Notes under the pieces: generated by a model
What the model was told of the DNA's origin: nothing
Seen by the model: the letters and a program-made list of their open reading frames with translations, nothing else
The model's database searches: none
Program-made: the position numbers and the translations under genes
In this document: piece by piece, positions 16,113 to 24,059 of the stretch
Position numbering within the stretch: the first letter of the stretch is position 1
Layout of the letters: each line of letters starts with the position of its first letter
From: CBDHCC01 sp965219235
GTDB taxonomy: Bacteria > Pseudomonadota > Alphaproteobacteria > Sphingomonadales > Sphingomonadaceae
DNA length: 64,000 nucleotides
Reading direction: 5' to 3'
Assembly: GCA_965219235.1 (NCBI GenBank)
Contig: OZ244721.1
Coordinates: 1,054,001 to 1,118,000, forward strand

Positions 16113-17792
16113 CTATTCGCCGTCGCCCGCCTTTGACTTGGCGGACTGTTTCGAGACCGTCTTGGTCGCGGAAGCCTTGCGGGTGGTCGCGCTCCTAGCC
16201 GGAGCCTTGGCCTCGGCGGACTGCGCCACCGTCTTCTTGACTGGAGCCTTCTTGGCCGCCTTGACGGGAGACGCCTCGGCGCCGTCAGCCGGTTTGGCCG
16301 GAGCCTTGCGGACGGCCGCCTTCTTCGCGGGCTTCGTCTCCCCGGCGGCCGCCGAGGTCTCGCTGGCGTCACCGTCCGCCGGCTTCGCCTCGGCCTTGGC
16401 GGCCGGCTTCCTCGAAGCGGGCTTGGACGCGCCCTTGGTGGGCGTGCCCTCGGCCTGCGGCTCCTCCTCGATCGCCGCCTGGAGCGTGTCCAGGTCGACC
16501 TCGCGGTCGGTCACCTGCGCCGTCGCGAACAGCCAGTCGACGACCTTGTCCTCGTAGAGCGGCGCGCGCAGCTGGGCGGCGGCCATCGGGTTCTGCGAGA
16601 CGAACTGCGCGAACTGCTGGCGCTGCTCGGCCGGATATTGCTGCGCCGCCTGCGCCACGAGCGCCTGCATCTCGGCCTGGCTGACCTCGATGCCGTTGCG
16701 CTGTCCGATCTCGGAGAGCAGCAGGCCGAGCCGCACGCGGCGCTCCGCGATGGCGCGATAGTCGTCGCGCTCCCCCTCCATCTCGACGCGGGCGGCCTCC
16801 GGATCGTCCTCGTGGCTCGCCTCGTGCTCCAGCTGGTGCCAGATCTGGTCGAACTCGGCGTCCACCATCGACGGCGGCACCGGAAAGTCGTGCGCGGCCG
16901 CCAGCCGGTCGAGCAGCTTGCGTTTCATATGCGTGCGGGTGAGGCCGTTGTGCTCCTGCTCGATGTTGGCGCGCAACAGCTCCCTCAGCTTGTCGAGGCT
17001 CTCCAGCCCCAGCGAGGTGGCGAAGGCGTCGTCCGCGGCCGTCTCCTTGGCCGTCTGCACCCGCTTGATCGTCAGGTCGAAGGTCGCCTCCCGGCCCTTC
17101 AGGGCCTCCGCGCCATAATCATCGGGGAAGGTGACGGCGATCGTCTTCTCCTCGCCCGCCTTCACGCCGACGAGCTGGTCCTCGAAGCCGGGGATGAGCG
17201 TGCCCGACCCGATCACGACGGTCATGTCGCTGCCGGTGCCGCCGTCGAACGGCGTGCCATCGACCTTGCCGACGAAGTCCATGACGATCTGGTCGCCCGC
17301 CTTCGCCTTGCGGCTCTTGGGCGCGTCCTTCCAACTCGTCTGCTGGCCGGCGAGCCTGGCCACCGCCTCGTCGACCTCGGCATCCGTCACCGGCGCGGTC
17401 AGGCGCTCGAGCGTGATGCCCCCGATCCTCGGCTCGCCCATGTCGGGCAGCGTCTCGAGCTCCATCGTCAGTTCGATGTCCTGACCGGGCGCGTACTCCT
17501 TCGCCAGCTCGACCTTGGGTTCGGCGGCCGGGCGCAGCTTGTGGTCGGAGAGCGTGCGGTCGATGCTCTCGCGCACGGTCTGGCCGACCACCTCCTGCGT
17601 CACCGCCTCCCCGTGCATCTTGCGCACCAGGTTCACGGGCACCTTGCCGGGGCGGAAGCCGGGCATCCGCACCTGGGGCGCTACGCGCTTCAGCTCGGAG
17701 TCGACCTTGCCCGCGATCTCGTCGGCCGGGATGGTGACGGTGTAGGCGCGCTTCAGCCCCTCGTTCAGGGTTTCGGTGGCGTGCATGGGCAT
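16113..17792 (-). CDS. tig: Trigger factor with a long Lys/Ala/Pro C-terminal tail
   Basis: A 559-residue ribosome-associated chaperone. Residues 1-150 are the ribosome-binding domain, with the signature MPGFRPGKVPVNLVRKMHG. The PPIase (FKBP-like) domain follows (GDQIVMDFVGKVDGTPFDGG), then the C-terminal chaperone arms, ending near residue 445. A tail of about 110 residues, absent from the typical 430-residue protein, consists of repeats such as KPAAKAEAKPADG, AKKAAVRKAPAKP and ARSATTRKASATK, resembling histone H1 or HU tails. Two possible ATGs (17792 and 17786) lie two codons apart. A tRNA-Leu gene lies 55 bp upstream. Confidence 0.95.
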   Translation of the reverse strand: MPMHATETLNEGLKRAYTVTIPADEIAGKVDSELKRVAPQVRMPGFRPGKVPVNLVRKMHGEAVTQEVVGQTVRESIDRTLSDHKLRPAAEPKVELAKEYAPGQDIELTMELETLPDMGEPRIGGITLERLTAPVTDAEVDEAVARLAGQQTSWKDAPKSRKAKAGDQIVMDFVGKVDGTPFDGGTGSDMTVVIGSGTLIPGFEDQLVGVKAGEEKTIAVTFPDDYGAEALKGREATFDLTIKRVQTAKETAADDAFATSLGLESLDKLRELLRANIEQEHNGLTRTHMKRKLLDRLAAAHDFPVPPSMVDAEFDQIWHQLEHEASHEDDPEAARVEMEGERDDYRAIAERRVRLGLLLSEIGQRNGIEVSQAEMQALVAQAAQQYPAEQRQQFAQFVSQNPMAAAQLRAPLYEDKVVDWLFATAQVTDREVDLDTLQAAIEEEPQAEGTPTKGASKPASRKPAAKAEAKPADGDASETSAAAGETKPAKKAAVRKAPAKPADGAEASPVKAAKKAPVKKTVAQSAEAKAPARSATTRKASATKTVSKQSAKSKAGDGE

Positions 17793-17847
17793 GGGTCCCG
17801 TCCGCTTGAGTGATACGGTGAGCCGCGCCCCGGGGCGGCGGCGAAGC

Positions 17848-17932
17848 TGGTGCGGGCGAAGGGACTCGAACCCCCACATCTTGCGATACTTGGACCTAAA
17901 CCAAGCGCGTCTACCAGTTCCGCCACGCCCGC
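17848..17932 (-). tRNA. tRNA-Leu (TAG)
   Basis: The minus strand folds as a class II tRNA. The acceptor GCGGGCG pairs with CGCCCGC, the anticodon stem CTTGG/CCAAG carries loop TTTAGGT with anticodon TAG, and a long variable arm (TATCGCAAGATGT) follows. The T-loop is GTTCGAG and the CCA end is encoded. Length is 85 nt. Anticodon and long variable arm identify leucine. Confidence 0.95.
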
Positions 17933-17993
17933 GAGCCTCGGCCGAAGGGGCGGCTCTAAGCGAGGGGGCGCGTGGGGGCAAGCGGGCTCGTTC

Positions 17994-18115
17994 CCCCCTC
18001 CCTGCAAGGGAGGGGCTGGGGGTGGGTGCGAGCGAAGGGAGCGGGTTTGGTTCGCTGCGCGAGCGCGCGCTTCGCACACGCACTCACCCCTTGATCCCTC
18101 CCTTGCAGGGAGGGG
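17994..18115. repeat. Composite double-hairpin repeat, copy 1
   Basis: Hairpin CCCCTCCCT-GCA-AGGGAGGGG at the left, then the inner arm CTGGGGGTGGGTGCGAG. The right end has inner arm CGCACTCACCCCTTGAT and hairpin CCCTCCCT-TGC-AGGGAGGG. The two ends are inverted but not identical, so the element has a direction. It lies between the 18126 lipoprotein gene and tRNA-Leu. Confidence 0.8.
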
Positions 18116-18125
18116 AAGACTGTCC

Positions 18126-18713
18126 TCACTCCACCCGCGCGTTCGCCACCATGGCGTCGAAGTCCGGACGCGCGGCGTCGAAATAGTGGGAACGGGTGCC
18201 GTCGAGCGTCATCAGATAGAGCTTGCCGCCGACCTCCGCCATCACCGCCCGGCCTTTTCGCCGCACGTCGTCGGGCGTCAGATAATCGAAGTCCATCGCG
18301 ACGCCGGTGGTGTCGAGAAAGCCCACCGGGGCCACCTCAGTCGGCGTGAACTGCACCACCCCGCCCCTCACCCGGTAGTAGCTCTCGACCATCGCGGTCA
18401 GCTCCGGCGGCGACATGCCGGCGCGGAACACGGGCACCTGCCGGTCCTCCTTGCGCCGCTGCCGCACCAAAGCCGCGCCGCTCTGCAGGCCGCCGAAGAA
18501 CGAGATCGAGTCGAGCACCGCGCCGTTCTTGGTCCAGTTCTCCTCCTGGGAGAGCTGGTCGAGCCCGCGCGGCAGGCGGTTCCACGCGTCGGGCGGAGTC
18601 ACCCGCAGATGACGCGCGGCGACCGCCGGCTGGTTGGCGGGCACCAGGCCATAGCTGGCGCAGGCGGCGAGCGTCAGGGCCAGTGCGGAGGCCAGTGCGA
18701 GCGGTCGTCTCAT
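18126..18713 (-). CDS. Hypothetical lipoprotein, last gene of the M48 protease cluster
   Basis: A 195-residue protein with a clear lipoprotein signal (MRRPLALASALALTLAAC, Cys at residue 18) and a globular domain of unknown family (for example HLRVTPPDAWNRLPRGLDQL and KLYLMTLDGTRSHYFDAA). A GGGGGA ribosome site precedes the ATG. It starts 12 nt after the M48 protease stop and is probably co-transcribed with it. Location in the envelope is inferred from the signal; its role is unknown. The association with a periplasmic protease suggests a partner or substrate adaptor. Confidence 0.8.
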   Translation of the reverse strand: MRRPLALASALALTLAACASYGLVPANQPAVAARHLRVTPPDAWNRLPRGLDQLSQEENWTKNGAVLDSISFFGGLQSGAALVRQRRKEDRQVPVFRAGMSPPELTAMVESYYRVRGGVVQFTPTEVAPVGFLDTTGVAMDFDYLTPDDVRRKGRAVMAEVGGKLYLMTLDGTRSHYFDAARPDFDAMVANARVE

Positions 18714-18725
18714 GTTCGTCCCCCT

Positions 18726-19940
18726 TCAGGTCGCCAGCGTGTGCCGCACGATCGCCGCGTCGGGCGCCTGCGGATCGAGCTCGAGGTAGCGCTGGAGCGC
18801 GGTGCGCCCCTGGTCCCCCTGACCTCGCTTCAGCGCGCCATAGCCATAGGCGCGCCACGCCTTGGCCGGCGGCTCGGGCAGCGACACGGCGGCGGTGTAG
18901 GAGGCGAACGCGCGCTCCGCATCGCCATCCCGGTCGCGCAGCGCATAGACGTCGCCCTCCGCCAGGCGCAGCGGCGCGGTCCAGCCGCCGGTCGCCAGCC
19001 GGCTGACGAGGTAGAGCGAGGCACCCGGATCGTTCAGCTTCACCTGATCGTCCAGATAGGCGACCATGTGCGGGGCCATCGCAGCGGCGTACCGCTCGGT
19101 CCCGTCCTCCGTCGCGCCCGGCCGCCGCGCCGCCATCGCCCGGGCGGCGGCGGCCAGGTCCCTCATCCGCTCGTCCGTGGCGGGATGGGTGGCGAGCAGG
19201 GAGTAGCCGCGCTTGCGCCGCTTGCGGCGCTCGTCCGCGCTCGCCTGCTGCTCCGCGATCAGCTGTTGCCACACGAGGCTCGCGGACATCGGATCGTATC
19301 CGGCGCGCCCGAGAAGCTGGACGCCCCAGTCGTCCGCCTCGCGCTCCAGCTCCCGAGAGTAGGAGAACGCCGTCAGGAAGATCGCGTTGTTGATGACGCT
19401 GACGAGATCGTAGGTGCTCACGCCAGCCGCCACGCCGCCCAGCCCCAGCCCCAGGGACAGGAAATTGGCGATGGCGAACTTCCGCTTCTGATTGCGGAAC
19501 TGGCGAATGATGTGGTTCTTGAAATAATGCCCGCTCTCATGGCCCAGCACGGCGGCCAGCTGCGCTTCGTTGGCCATCCGGACCAGAAGCCCGGTGTTCA
19601 CGATCATCATGCCATTGGGATACATCCCGGCGTTGAAGTCGGCCGTGCGGAACAGATAGAGGCGGAAGTCGCGGCTGGCTCCGCCGGTGATCCGGTCGGT
19701 CACGCCCTTCAGATAATCGGTGAGCGCCGGATCGCGCACCAACTGGTCGGAGGTCTTGATCTCCTCCTCCACCCGCTCGAGCTGAGCCCAGATGCCGCGC
19801 TCGTCCTTGTCCGTCGGCTCATAGCCGGGGCCGCGCGCCGCCTCCTCGGCGGATTGGGCCAGCGCCAGCGACGGGAGGGCGCACAGGGCGGAGCCGCACA
19901 GGCCACCGCCGACCACCTGCCGCCGGGTCAGCGCGCTCAC
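18726..19940 (-). CDS. Secreted M48 family metalloprotease with C-terminal TPR-like region
   Basis: A 404-residue predicted periplasmic zinc protease. The N-terminal signal VSALTRRQVVGGGLCGSALC contains a twin arginine and ends near ALAQ. The active-site helix reads VLGHESGHYFKNH (HExxH near residue 137), and the downstream third ligand lies in SRELEREADDWGVQLL. The C-terminal 150 residues look like helical TPR repeats (GQGDQGRTALQRYLELDPQA). This layout resembles BepA/YfgC-type outer-membrane quality-control proteases. The GTG overlaps the upstream lipoprotein stop as GTGA. It is the middle gene of a three-gene envelope operon. The substrate is unknown. Confidence 0.88.
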   Translation of the reverse strand: MSALTRRQVVGGGLCGSALCALPSLALAQSAEEAARGPGYEPTDKDERGIWAQLERVEEEIKTSDQLVRDPALTDYLKGVTDRITGGASRDFRLYLFRTADFNAGMYPNGMMIVNTGLLVRMANEAQLAAVLGHESGHYFKNHIIRQFRNQKRKFAIANFLSLGLGLGGVAAGVSTYDLVSVINNAIFLTAFSYSRELEREADDWGVQLLGRAGYDPMSASLVWQQLIAEQQASADERRKRRKRGYSLLATHPATDERMRDLAAAARAMAARRPGATEDGTERYAAAMAPHMVAYLDDQVKLNDPGASLYLVSRLATGGWTAPLRLAEGDVYALRDRDGDAERAFASYTAAVSLPEPPAKAWRAYGYGALKRGQGDQGRTALQRYLELDPQAPDAAIVRHTLAT

Positions 19941-20692
19941 GATCGACCCTCCTCGCGCCGCTGACGTCGGATGTCCTTGCCCGGCTTCATGGAGCCCAGC
20001 AGCGACTCGACCGTCGCGGTCGCCCCCTCCGGGGTCCGCATGTCGCCGATCGACGAGGTGAGCAGGTTGTTCCAGACGATCCGCCCGGTCTTCAGATCGA
20101 CCAGCGACGCAAAGGCGAGCCGCGTCTTGCCGCCCACGCCGACGCACGCGCCGATGATGCACCCCGCATAGCCCAGGATCTTGAGCGCCACGCGACCGGA
20201 CGACGAGAAACTGTCCTCCGCATAGAGGAACAGCGCGTAATCGTGGCCCGTCCTGCGCCCGAACTCGACCGCCTGCTCGCCCAGCGTCCAGTCGAATTTG
20301 TTGCGCTTGGTGGGCAGTGGCACGCCCGCGTATTTGTGGGTGATGATCGCCTGGCGCACGGCGTCGTGCAGCTCCTGCAGGTCGATCGCCAGCTGCGGGT
20401 CCGCGCCGGTGTCGGAGTAGCTGGACGCCACCACCGTCTCGCCGCCGCGTCCCGCCTCCTCCGCCCGGATGGCGGCGATCAGGTTGGCGCGCGCCTGGTC
20501 GGTCCAGTCCTCGCGCGGCTCGACGATGCCGCTGGCGGTGAGCAGGCCGACCGACACGTCCGGCCGCATGACGATCAGGTCGTACTGCCCCTGCGGCGGC
20601 GTGAAGGCCACGTCCATCACCTGCTTGGTCGAGGTGCAGGCCGACAGCGCCATCGCGCCCGCGGCCAGTGTCGCCAGTGCCTTGCCCGCCAT
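19937..20692 (-). CDS. Hypothetical lipoprotein, first gene of the M48 protease cluster
   Basis: A 251-residue protein with a lipoprotein signal (MAGKALATLAAGAMALSAC, Cys at residue 19) and a domain of about 220 residues that I do not recognise. Conserved-looking segments are QYDLIVMRPDVSVGLLTASG, RRTGHDYALFLYAEDSFSS and ASLVDLKTGRIVWNN; the last resembles lipoproteins that build a beta fold. A small hydrophobic stretch (GYAGCIIGACVGVGG) could contact the membrane. GGGAGAG precedes the ATG. The stop overlaps the M48 protease start as GTGA, so the two are translationally coupled. It could be an outer-membrane docking or regulatory subunit for the protease; this is inference from context only. 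Confidence 0.8.
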   Translation of the reverse strand: MAGKALATLAAGAMALSACTSTKQVMDVAFTPPQGQYDLIVMRPDVSVGLLTASGIVEPREDWTDQARANLIAAIRAEEAGRGGETVVASSYSDTGADPQLAIDLQELHDAVRQAIITHKYAGVPLPTKRNKFDWTLGEQAVEFGRRTGHDYALFLYAEDSFSSSGRVALKILGYAGCIIGACVGVGGKTRLAFASLVDLKTGRIVWNNLLTSSIGDMRTPEGATATVESLLGSMKPGKDIRRQRREEGRS

Positions 20693-20767
20693 CAGACTCT
20701 CCCGTTCCCCTTCTGTGCTTAGCGCCGCGCGCGATGCGAGCCAAGCGAAGTCGATGCGGCAGAGTCT

Positions 20768-20901
20768 CCCCTCCCTGCAAGGGAGGGGATCAAGGGGTGG
20801 GTTGCGGGCGCGCAAGCGGCCGCTGGCGAAGCCACTCATCAGCCCTGGTCGGCTCGGCTGCGCCTCGCACCCACCCCCAGCCCCTCCCTTGCAGGGAGGG
20901 G
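20768..20901. repeat. Composite double-hairpin repeat, copy 2 (opposite orientation to copy 1)
   Basis: The left hairpin CCCCTCCCT-GCA-AGGGAGGGG is followed by ATCAAGGGGTGGGTTGCG. The right end has CTCGCACCCACCCCCAG and the hairpin CCCCTCCCT-TGC-AGGGAGGGG. The inner arms are those of copy 1 swapped left to right, so the element is inverted. It lies between divergent genes, where a terminator role is not expected. Confidence 0.8.
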
Positions 20902-20977
20902 AGCCTCAACGCACCCTGCCAGTCCCGGCACCCCTCCCATGTTGCCTGCCGGCTGACACGGGGGCATGAAGGGCGGC

Positions 20978-21709
20978 ATGGCCAGCTCTCCACCCGCCGA
21001 AGGCAACATCGCCCTCCTGATCGACGCCGACAACGCGTCGCCCGCCGGCATCGACCCGGTGCTCACCGTACTGGCCGAGCTGGGCACGGTGAACATCCGC
21101 CGCGCCTACGGCAACTGGCGCAAGCAGGGGCTGAAGAGCTGGGCCGACCTGATCCACCGCTACGGCATCGAGCCCTCCCAGCAGTTCGACCTGACCAAGG
21201 GCAAGAACGCGACCGACATGCGCATGACGATCGACGCGATGGACCTGATGTGGGCGGGCCGCGTCACAGGCTTCGGCATCATGAGTTCGGACAGCGACTT
21301 CATGCCGCTCGCCATGCGCCTCCGGCAACAGGGCCTGCCCGTCTACGGCTTCGGCAACGACCGCGCGCCCGAGGGCTTCCAGGCCGCCTGCTCGCGCTTC
21401 ATCGACGTCGGCAAGCTGGTGGCGGGCAGCCGGTCGAGCGGCGCGCCGCCGGCGAATGGTGCGCCCAACGACAAGGAGGAGGTCGATGACGAGCTGCTGA
21501 AACTGCTGGTCGACGCCTACAACGCCTCCAAGCGCGACGAGCGCGGCTTCGTGAACCTGCGCTCGCTGGGCCAGCTCGCCGGCAACCGATCGAGCTTCGA
21601 CGCGCGCAACTACGGCTACAGCCGCCTCTCCGACCTGATCGCCGACGTCCCCAACTTCCAGAGCGAGAAGCGCGAGGGCGGGCAGGTGTTCGTGAAGCGG
21701 GTGAGGTGA
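20978..21709 (+). CDS. NYN domain (LabA/DUF88-like) protein with OST-HTH/LOTUS domain
   Basis: A 243-residue cytoplasmic protein. The NYN (PIN-like) nuclease domain covers about residues 10-145, with acidic residues in IALLIDADNAS, KGKNATDMRMTIDAMDLM and IMSSDSDFMPLAMRL, the expected metal site of this RNase fold. The C-terminal 75 residues (DDELLKLLVDAYNASK to QVFVKRVR) form an OST-HTH/LOTUS RNA-binding domain. The combination is typical of LabA-like proteins, presumed RNA processing or decay factors. The ATG at 20978 is preferred because AAGGG is well spaced. An ATG at 20966 would add four residues. Confidence 0.88.
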   Translation: MASSPPAEGNIALLIDADNASPAGIDPVLTVLAELGTVNIRRAYGNWRKQGLKSWADLIHRYGIEPSQQFDLTKGKNATDMRMTIDAMDLMWAGRVTGFGIMSSDSDFMPLAMRLRQQGLPVYGFGNDRAPEGFQAACSRFIDVGKLVAGSRSSGAPPANGAPNDKEEVDDELLKLLVDAYNASKRDERGFVNLRSLGQLAGNRSSFDARNYGYSRLSDLIADVPNFQSEKREGGQVFVKRVR

Positions 21710-21735
21710 GGCACGCGAGGTGATAGGATGATATC

Positions 21736-22299
21736 ATGACCGTCCAGCAGCCTCTCCCGCCTGGCAAATACAAACTCCGGGTCGAAGAGTACCAGCTGCT
21801 CGCTGACGCAGGTGTGTTCGGAGGCGCCAGGACCGAGCTGATCGACGGGGACATCATCGTCATGAGCCCCGAGTTCCGGCCGCACGCCTACGTCCGGGAA
21901 GAGCTGGCCTATCGAATCCGACGCGCCCTCGAATCGGCGGGCAGCGACCTCTATCCGGCCGCCGGAAGCGTTCTGATGGGTGACCACGACATGCCGCAGC
22001 CCGACATCGTGCTGACGCGCGAGCCACGCGGCAAGGGGCCGATCCCGCTCGGCTCCGTCGCATTGCTCGTGGAGGTCTCCTCGACGACGCTGGAGCAGGA
22101 CACGACGATGAAGCTGGCGCTCTATGCATCCGACGGCGTGCCGGAATACTGGATCGTGGATGTCGCGGGCGAACGGATCACGCAGCTCTGGTCCCCCGCC
22201 GGCTCCTCCTACGGACAGCGCCGGGAGGTGGCGTTCGGCACGCCGCTGGCGGCGGCGACCAGCACCCGGATCGCGGTGGAGACCAACGGGCTGACGTGA
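21736..22299 (+). CDS. Uma2 family (DUF820) putative endonuclease
   Basis: A 187-residue PD-(D/E)XK-fold protein of the Uma2 family. Characteristic segments are ELIDGDIIVMSP, QPDIVLTREP, LLVEVSSTTLEQDTTMK and YASDGVPEYWIVD. The Asp, Glu and Lys of the fold are in PDIVL, VEVS and the following TMKLALYA. AGGA precedes the ATG. It starts 26 nt after the NYN gene and may be co-transcribed. Uma2 proteins are widespread, often in many copies in cyanobacteria, and their physiological role is not established. Confidence 0.9.
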   Translation: MTVQQPLPPGKYKLRVEEYQLLADAGVFGGARTELIDGDIIVMSPEFRPHAYVREELAYRIRRALESAGSDLYPAAGSVLMGDHDMPQPDIVLTREPRGKGPIPLGSVALLVEVSSTTLEQDTTMKLALYASDGVPEYWIVDVAGERITQLWSPAGSSYGQRREVAFGTPLAAATSTRIAVETNGLT

Positions 22300-22339
22300 G
22301 CCGGGCCGGACGGCCTCCTCTAACCCACCCCACCCCGCC

Positions 22340-24019
22340 TCACCGAGTCAATTTCTTGTACGCCAGCTTGGTCGGGCGATCCGCCGCGTCTCCCAGCCGC
22401 CGGCGCTTGTCCTCCTCGTACGCCGCGAAGTTGCCCTCGAACCACTCGACGTGGGCATCGCCCTCGAACGCCAGGATGTGGGTCGCCAGGCGGTCGAGGA
22501 AGAAGCGGTCGTGGCTGATGACCACCGCGCAGCCGGCGAAGTTCTCGATCGCCTCCTCCAGCGCGCCCAGCGTCTCCACGTCCAGATCGTTGGTCGGCTC
22601 GTCGAGCAGCAGGACGTTGCCGCCGGTCTTCAGCATCTTGGCGATGTGGACCCGGTTGCGCTCGCCGCCCGACAGCTTGCCGACGTTCTTCTGCTGATCC
22701 TGACCCTTGAAGTTGAAGGCGCCCACATAGGCGCGGGTCGACATCTCGTGGCCGTTGACCACCATCGAGTCCAGGCTGTCGGAGATCTCCTCCCAGACAT
22801 TGTGCTTGGGGTCCAGGTCGTCGCGGCTCTGGTCGACATAGCCGAGGCGCACCGTGTCGCCGACGTCCACCTGGCCCTCGTCCGGCTGTTCCTGGCCGGT
22901 GAGAATCTTGAAGAGCGTCGACTTGCCGGCACCATTGGGGCCGATCACGCCGACGATGCCGCCGGGCGGCAGCGTGAAGCTCAGATCCTCGAACAGCACG
23001 CGGTCGCCATAGGATTTGGTGAGCTTCTCGGCCTCGATCACCTTGCCGCCCAGCCGCTCGGGCACCTGGATGACGATCTGCGCCTTGCCCGGCTTGCGGT
23101 TCGACTGCGCCTCCTGCAGCTCGTCGAACTTGCGGATGCGCGCCTTGGACTTGGTCTGGCGCGCGGCCGGGGTCTGGCGGATCCACTCCAGCTCGCGCGA
23201 CAGCGACTTCTGGCGACCGCTCTCCTCGCGGTCCTCCTGCTCCAGGCGCTTGGCCTTCTTCTCCAGGTAGGTGGAGTAGTTGCCTTCGTATGGGAAATAC
23301 CTGCCGCGATCGAGTTCCAGGATCCACTCGACGACATTGTCCAGGAAGTAGCGGTCGTGGGTGATCATCAGCACCGCGCCGGCATACTCCTTCAGGTGGT
23401 TCTCCAGCCAGTCGACGCTCTCCGCGTCCAGGTGGTTGGTGGGCTCGTCGAGCAGCAGGATCGAGGGCTTCTGGATGAGCAGGCGGGTCAGCGCCACCCG
23501 CCGCTTCTCGCCGCCCGACAGCGTGTCCACCGCCGCGTCGCCCGGCGGACAGCGCAGCGCCTCCATCGCGATCTCCAGCTGGTTGTCGAGCGTCCAGCCG
23601 TCCACCGCGTCGATCTGTTCCTGCAGGACGCCCATCTCCTCCATCAGCGCATCGAAGTCGGTGTCGTCCTGTGGGTCGCCCATCTCCGCCGAGATGGCGT
23701 TGAAGCGGTCCACCATGTCGGCGGTCTCGCGCGCGCCGTCGCGGACATTCTCCAGCACCGTCTTGCTGGCGTCGAGTTCCGGTTCCTGCGGCAGATAGCC
23801 GACGGTGATGTTCTCGCCCGACCAGGCCTCGCCGGTGTATTCCGTGTCGACGCCGGCCATGATCTTCATCAGCGTGGACTTGCCCGCTCCGTTCGGACCG
23901 ACGATGCCGATCTTGGCACCTTGATAGAACTGAAGGCTGATGTCCTTCAGCACCGGCTTGGGCGCGCCGGGGAAGGTCTTTGTCAGGTCCTTCATGACGT
24001 AGGCGTATTGTGCGGCCAT
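22340..24019 (-). CDS. ettA: Energy-dependent translational throttle protein EttA (ABC-F)
   Basis: A 559-residue soluble ABC-F ATPase with two nucleotide-binding domains. Walker A GPNGAGKST occurs twice, the signatures read LSGGEKRR and LSGGERNR, and Walker B ends LLLDEPTNHLD and LLLDEPTNDLD. The arm and linker between the domains (FPYEGNYSTYLEKKAKRLEQ) are those of EttA, which binds the ribosomal E site and gates the first elongation cycle by energy charge. The ATG at 24019 begins AAQYAYVMKDLTKTF as in the family, and the length is right. It is transcribed alone. Confidence 0.96.
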   Translation of the reverse strand: MAAQYAYVMKDLTKTFPGAPKPVLKDISLQFYQGAKIGIVGPNGAGKSTLMKIMAGVDTEYTGEAWSGENITVGYLPQEPELDASKTVLENVRDGARETADMVDRFNAISAEMGDPQDDTDFDALMEEMGVLQEQIDAVDGWTLDNQLEIAMEALRCPPGDAAVDTLSGGEKRRVALTRLLIQKPSILLLDEPTNHLDAESVDWLENHLKEYAGAVLMITHDRYFLDNVVEWILELDRGRYFPYEGNYSTYLEKKAKRLEQEDREESGRQKSLSRELEWIRQTPAARQTKSKARIRKFDELQEAQSNRKPGKAQIVIQVPERLGGKVIEAEKLTKSYGDRVLFEDLSFTLPPGGIVGVIGPNGAGKSTLFKILTGQEQPDEGQVDVGDTVRLGYVDQSRDDLDPKHNVWEEISDSLDSMVVNGHEMSTRAYVGAFNFKGQDQQKNVGKLSGGERNRVHIAKMLKTGGNVLLLDEPTNDLDVETLGALEEAIENFAGCAVVISHDRFFLDRLATHILAFEGDAHVEWFEGNFAAYEEDKRRRLGDAADRPTKLAYKKLTR

Positions 24020-24059
24020 GGCGGCGGCGATGCTCCAGGATGTGTTCGGAAGTGCGGGC

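Noticed and set aside
17994..20901. CRISPR-like array from the repeated GC hairpins
   Set aside because: The hairpins are only paired, with no regular spacer series and no cas genes.
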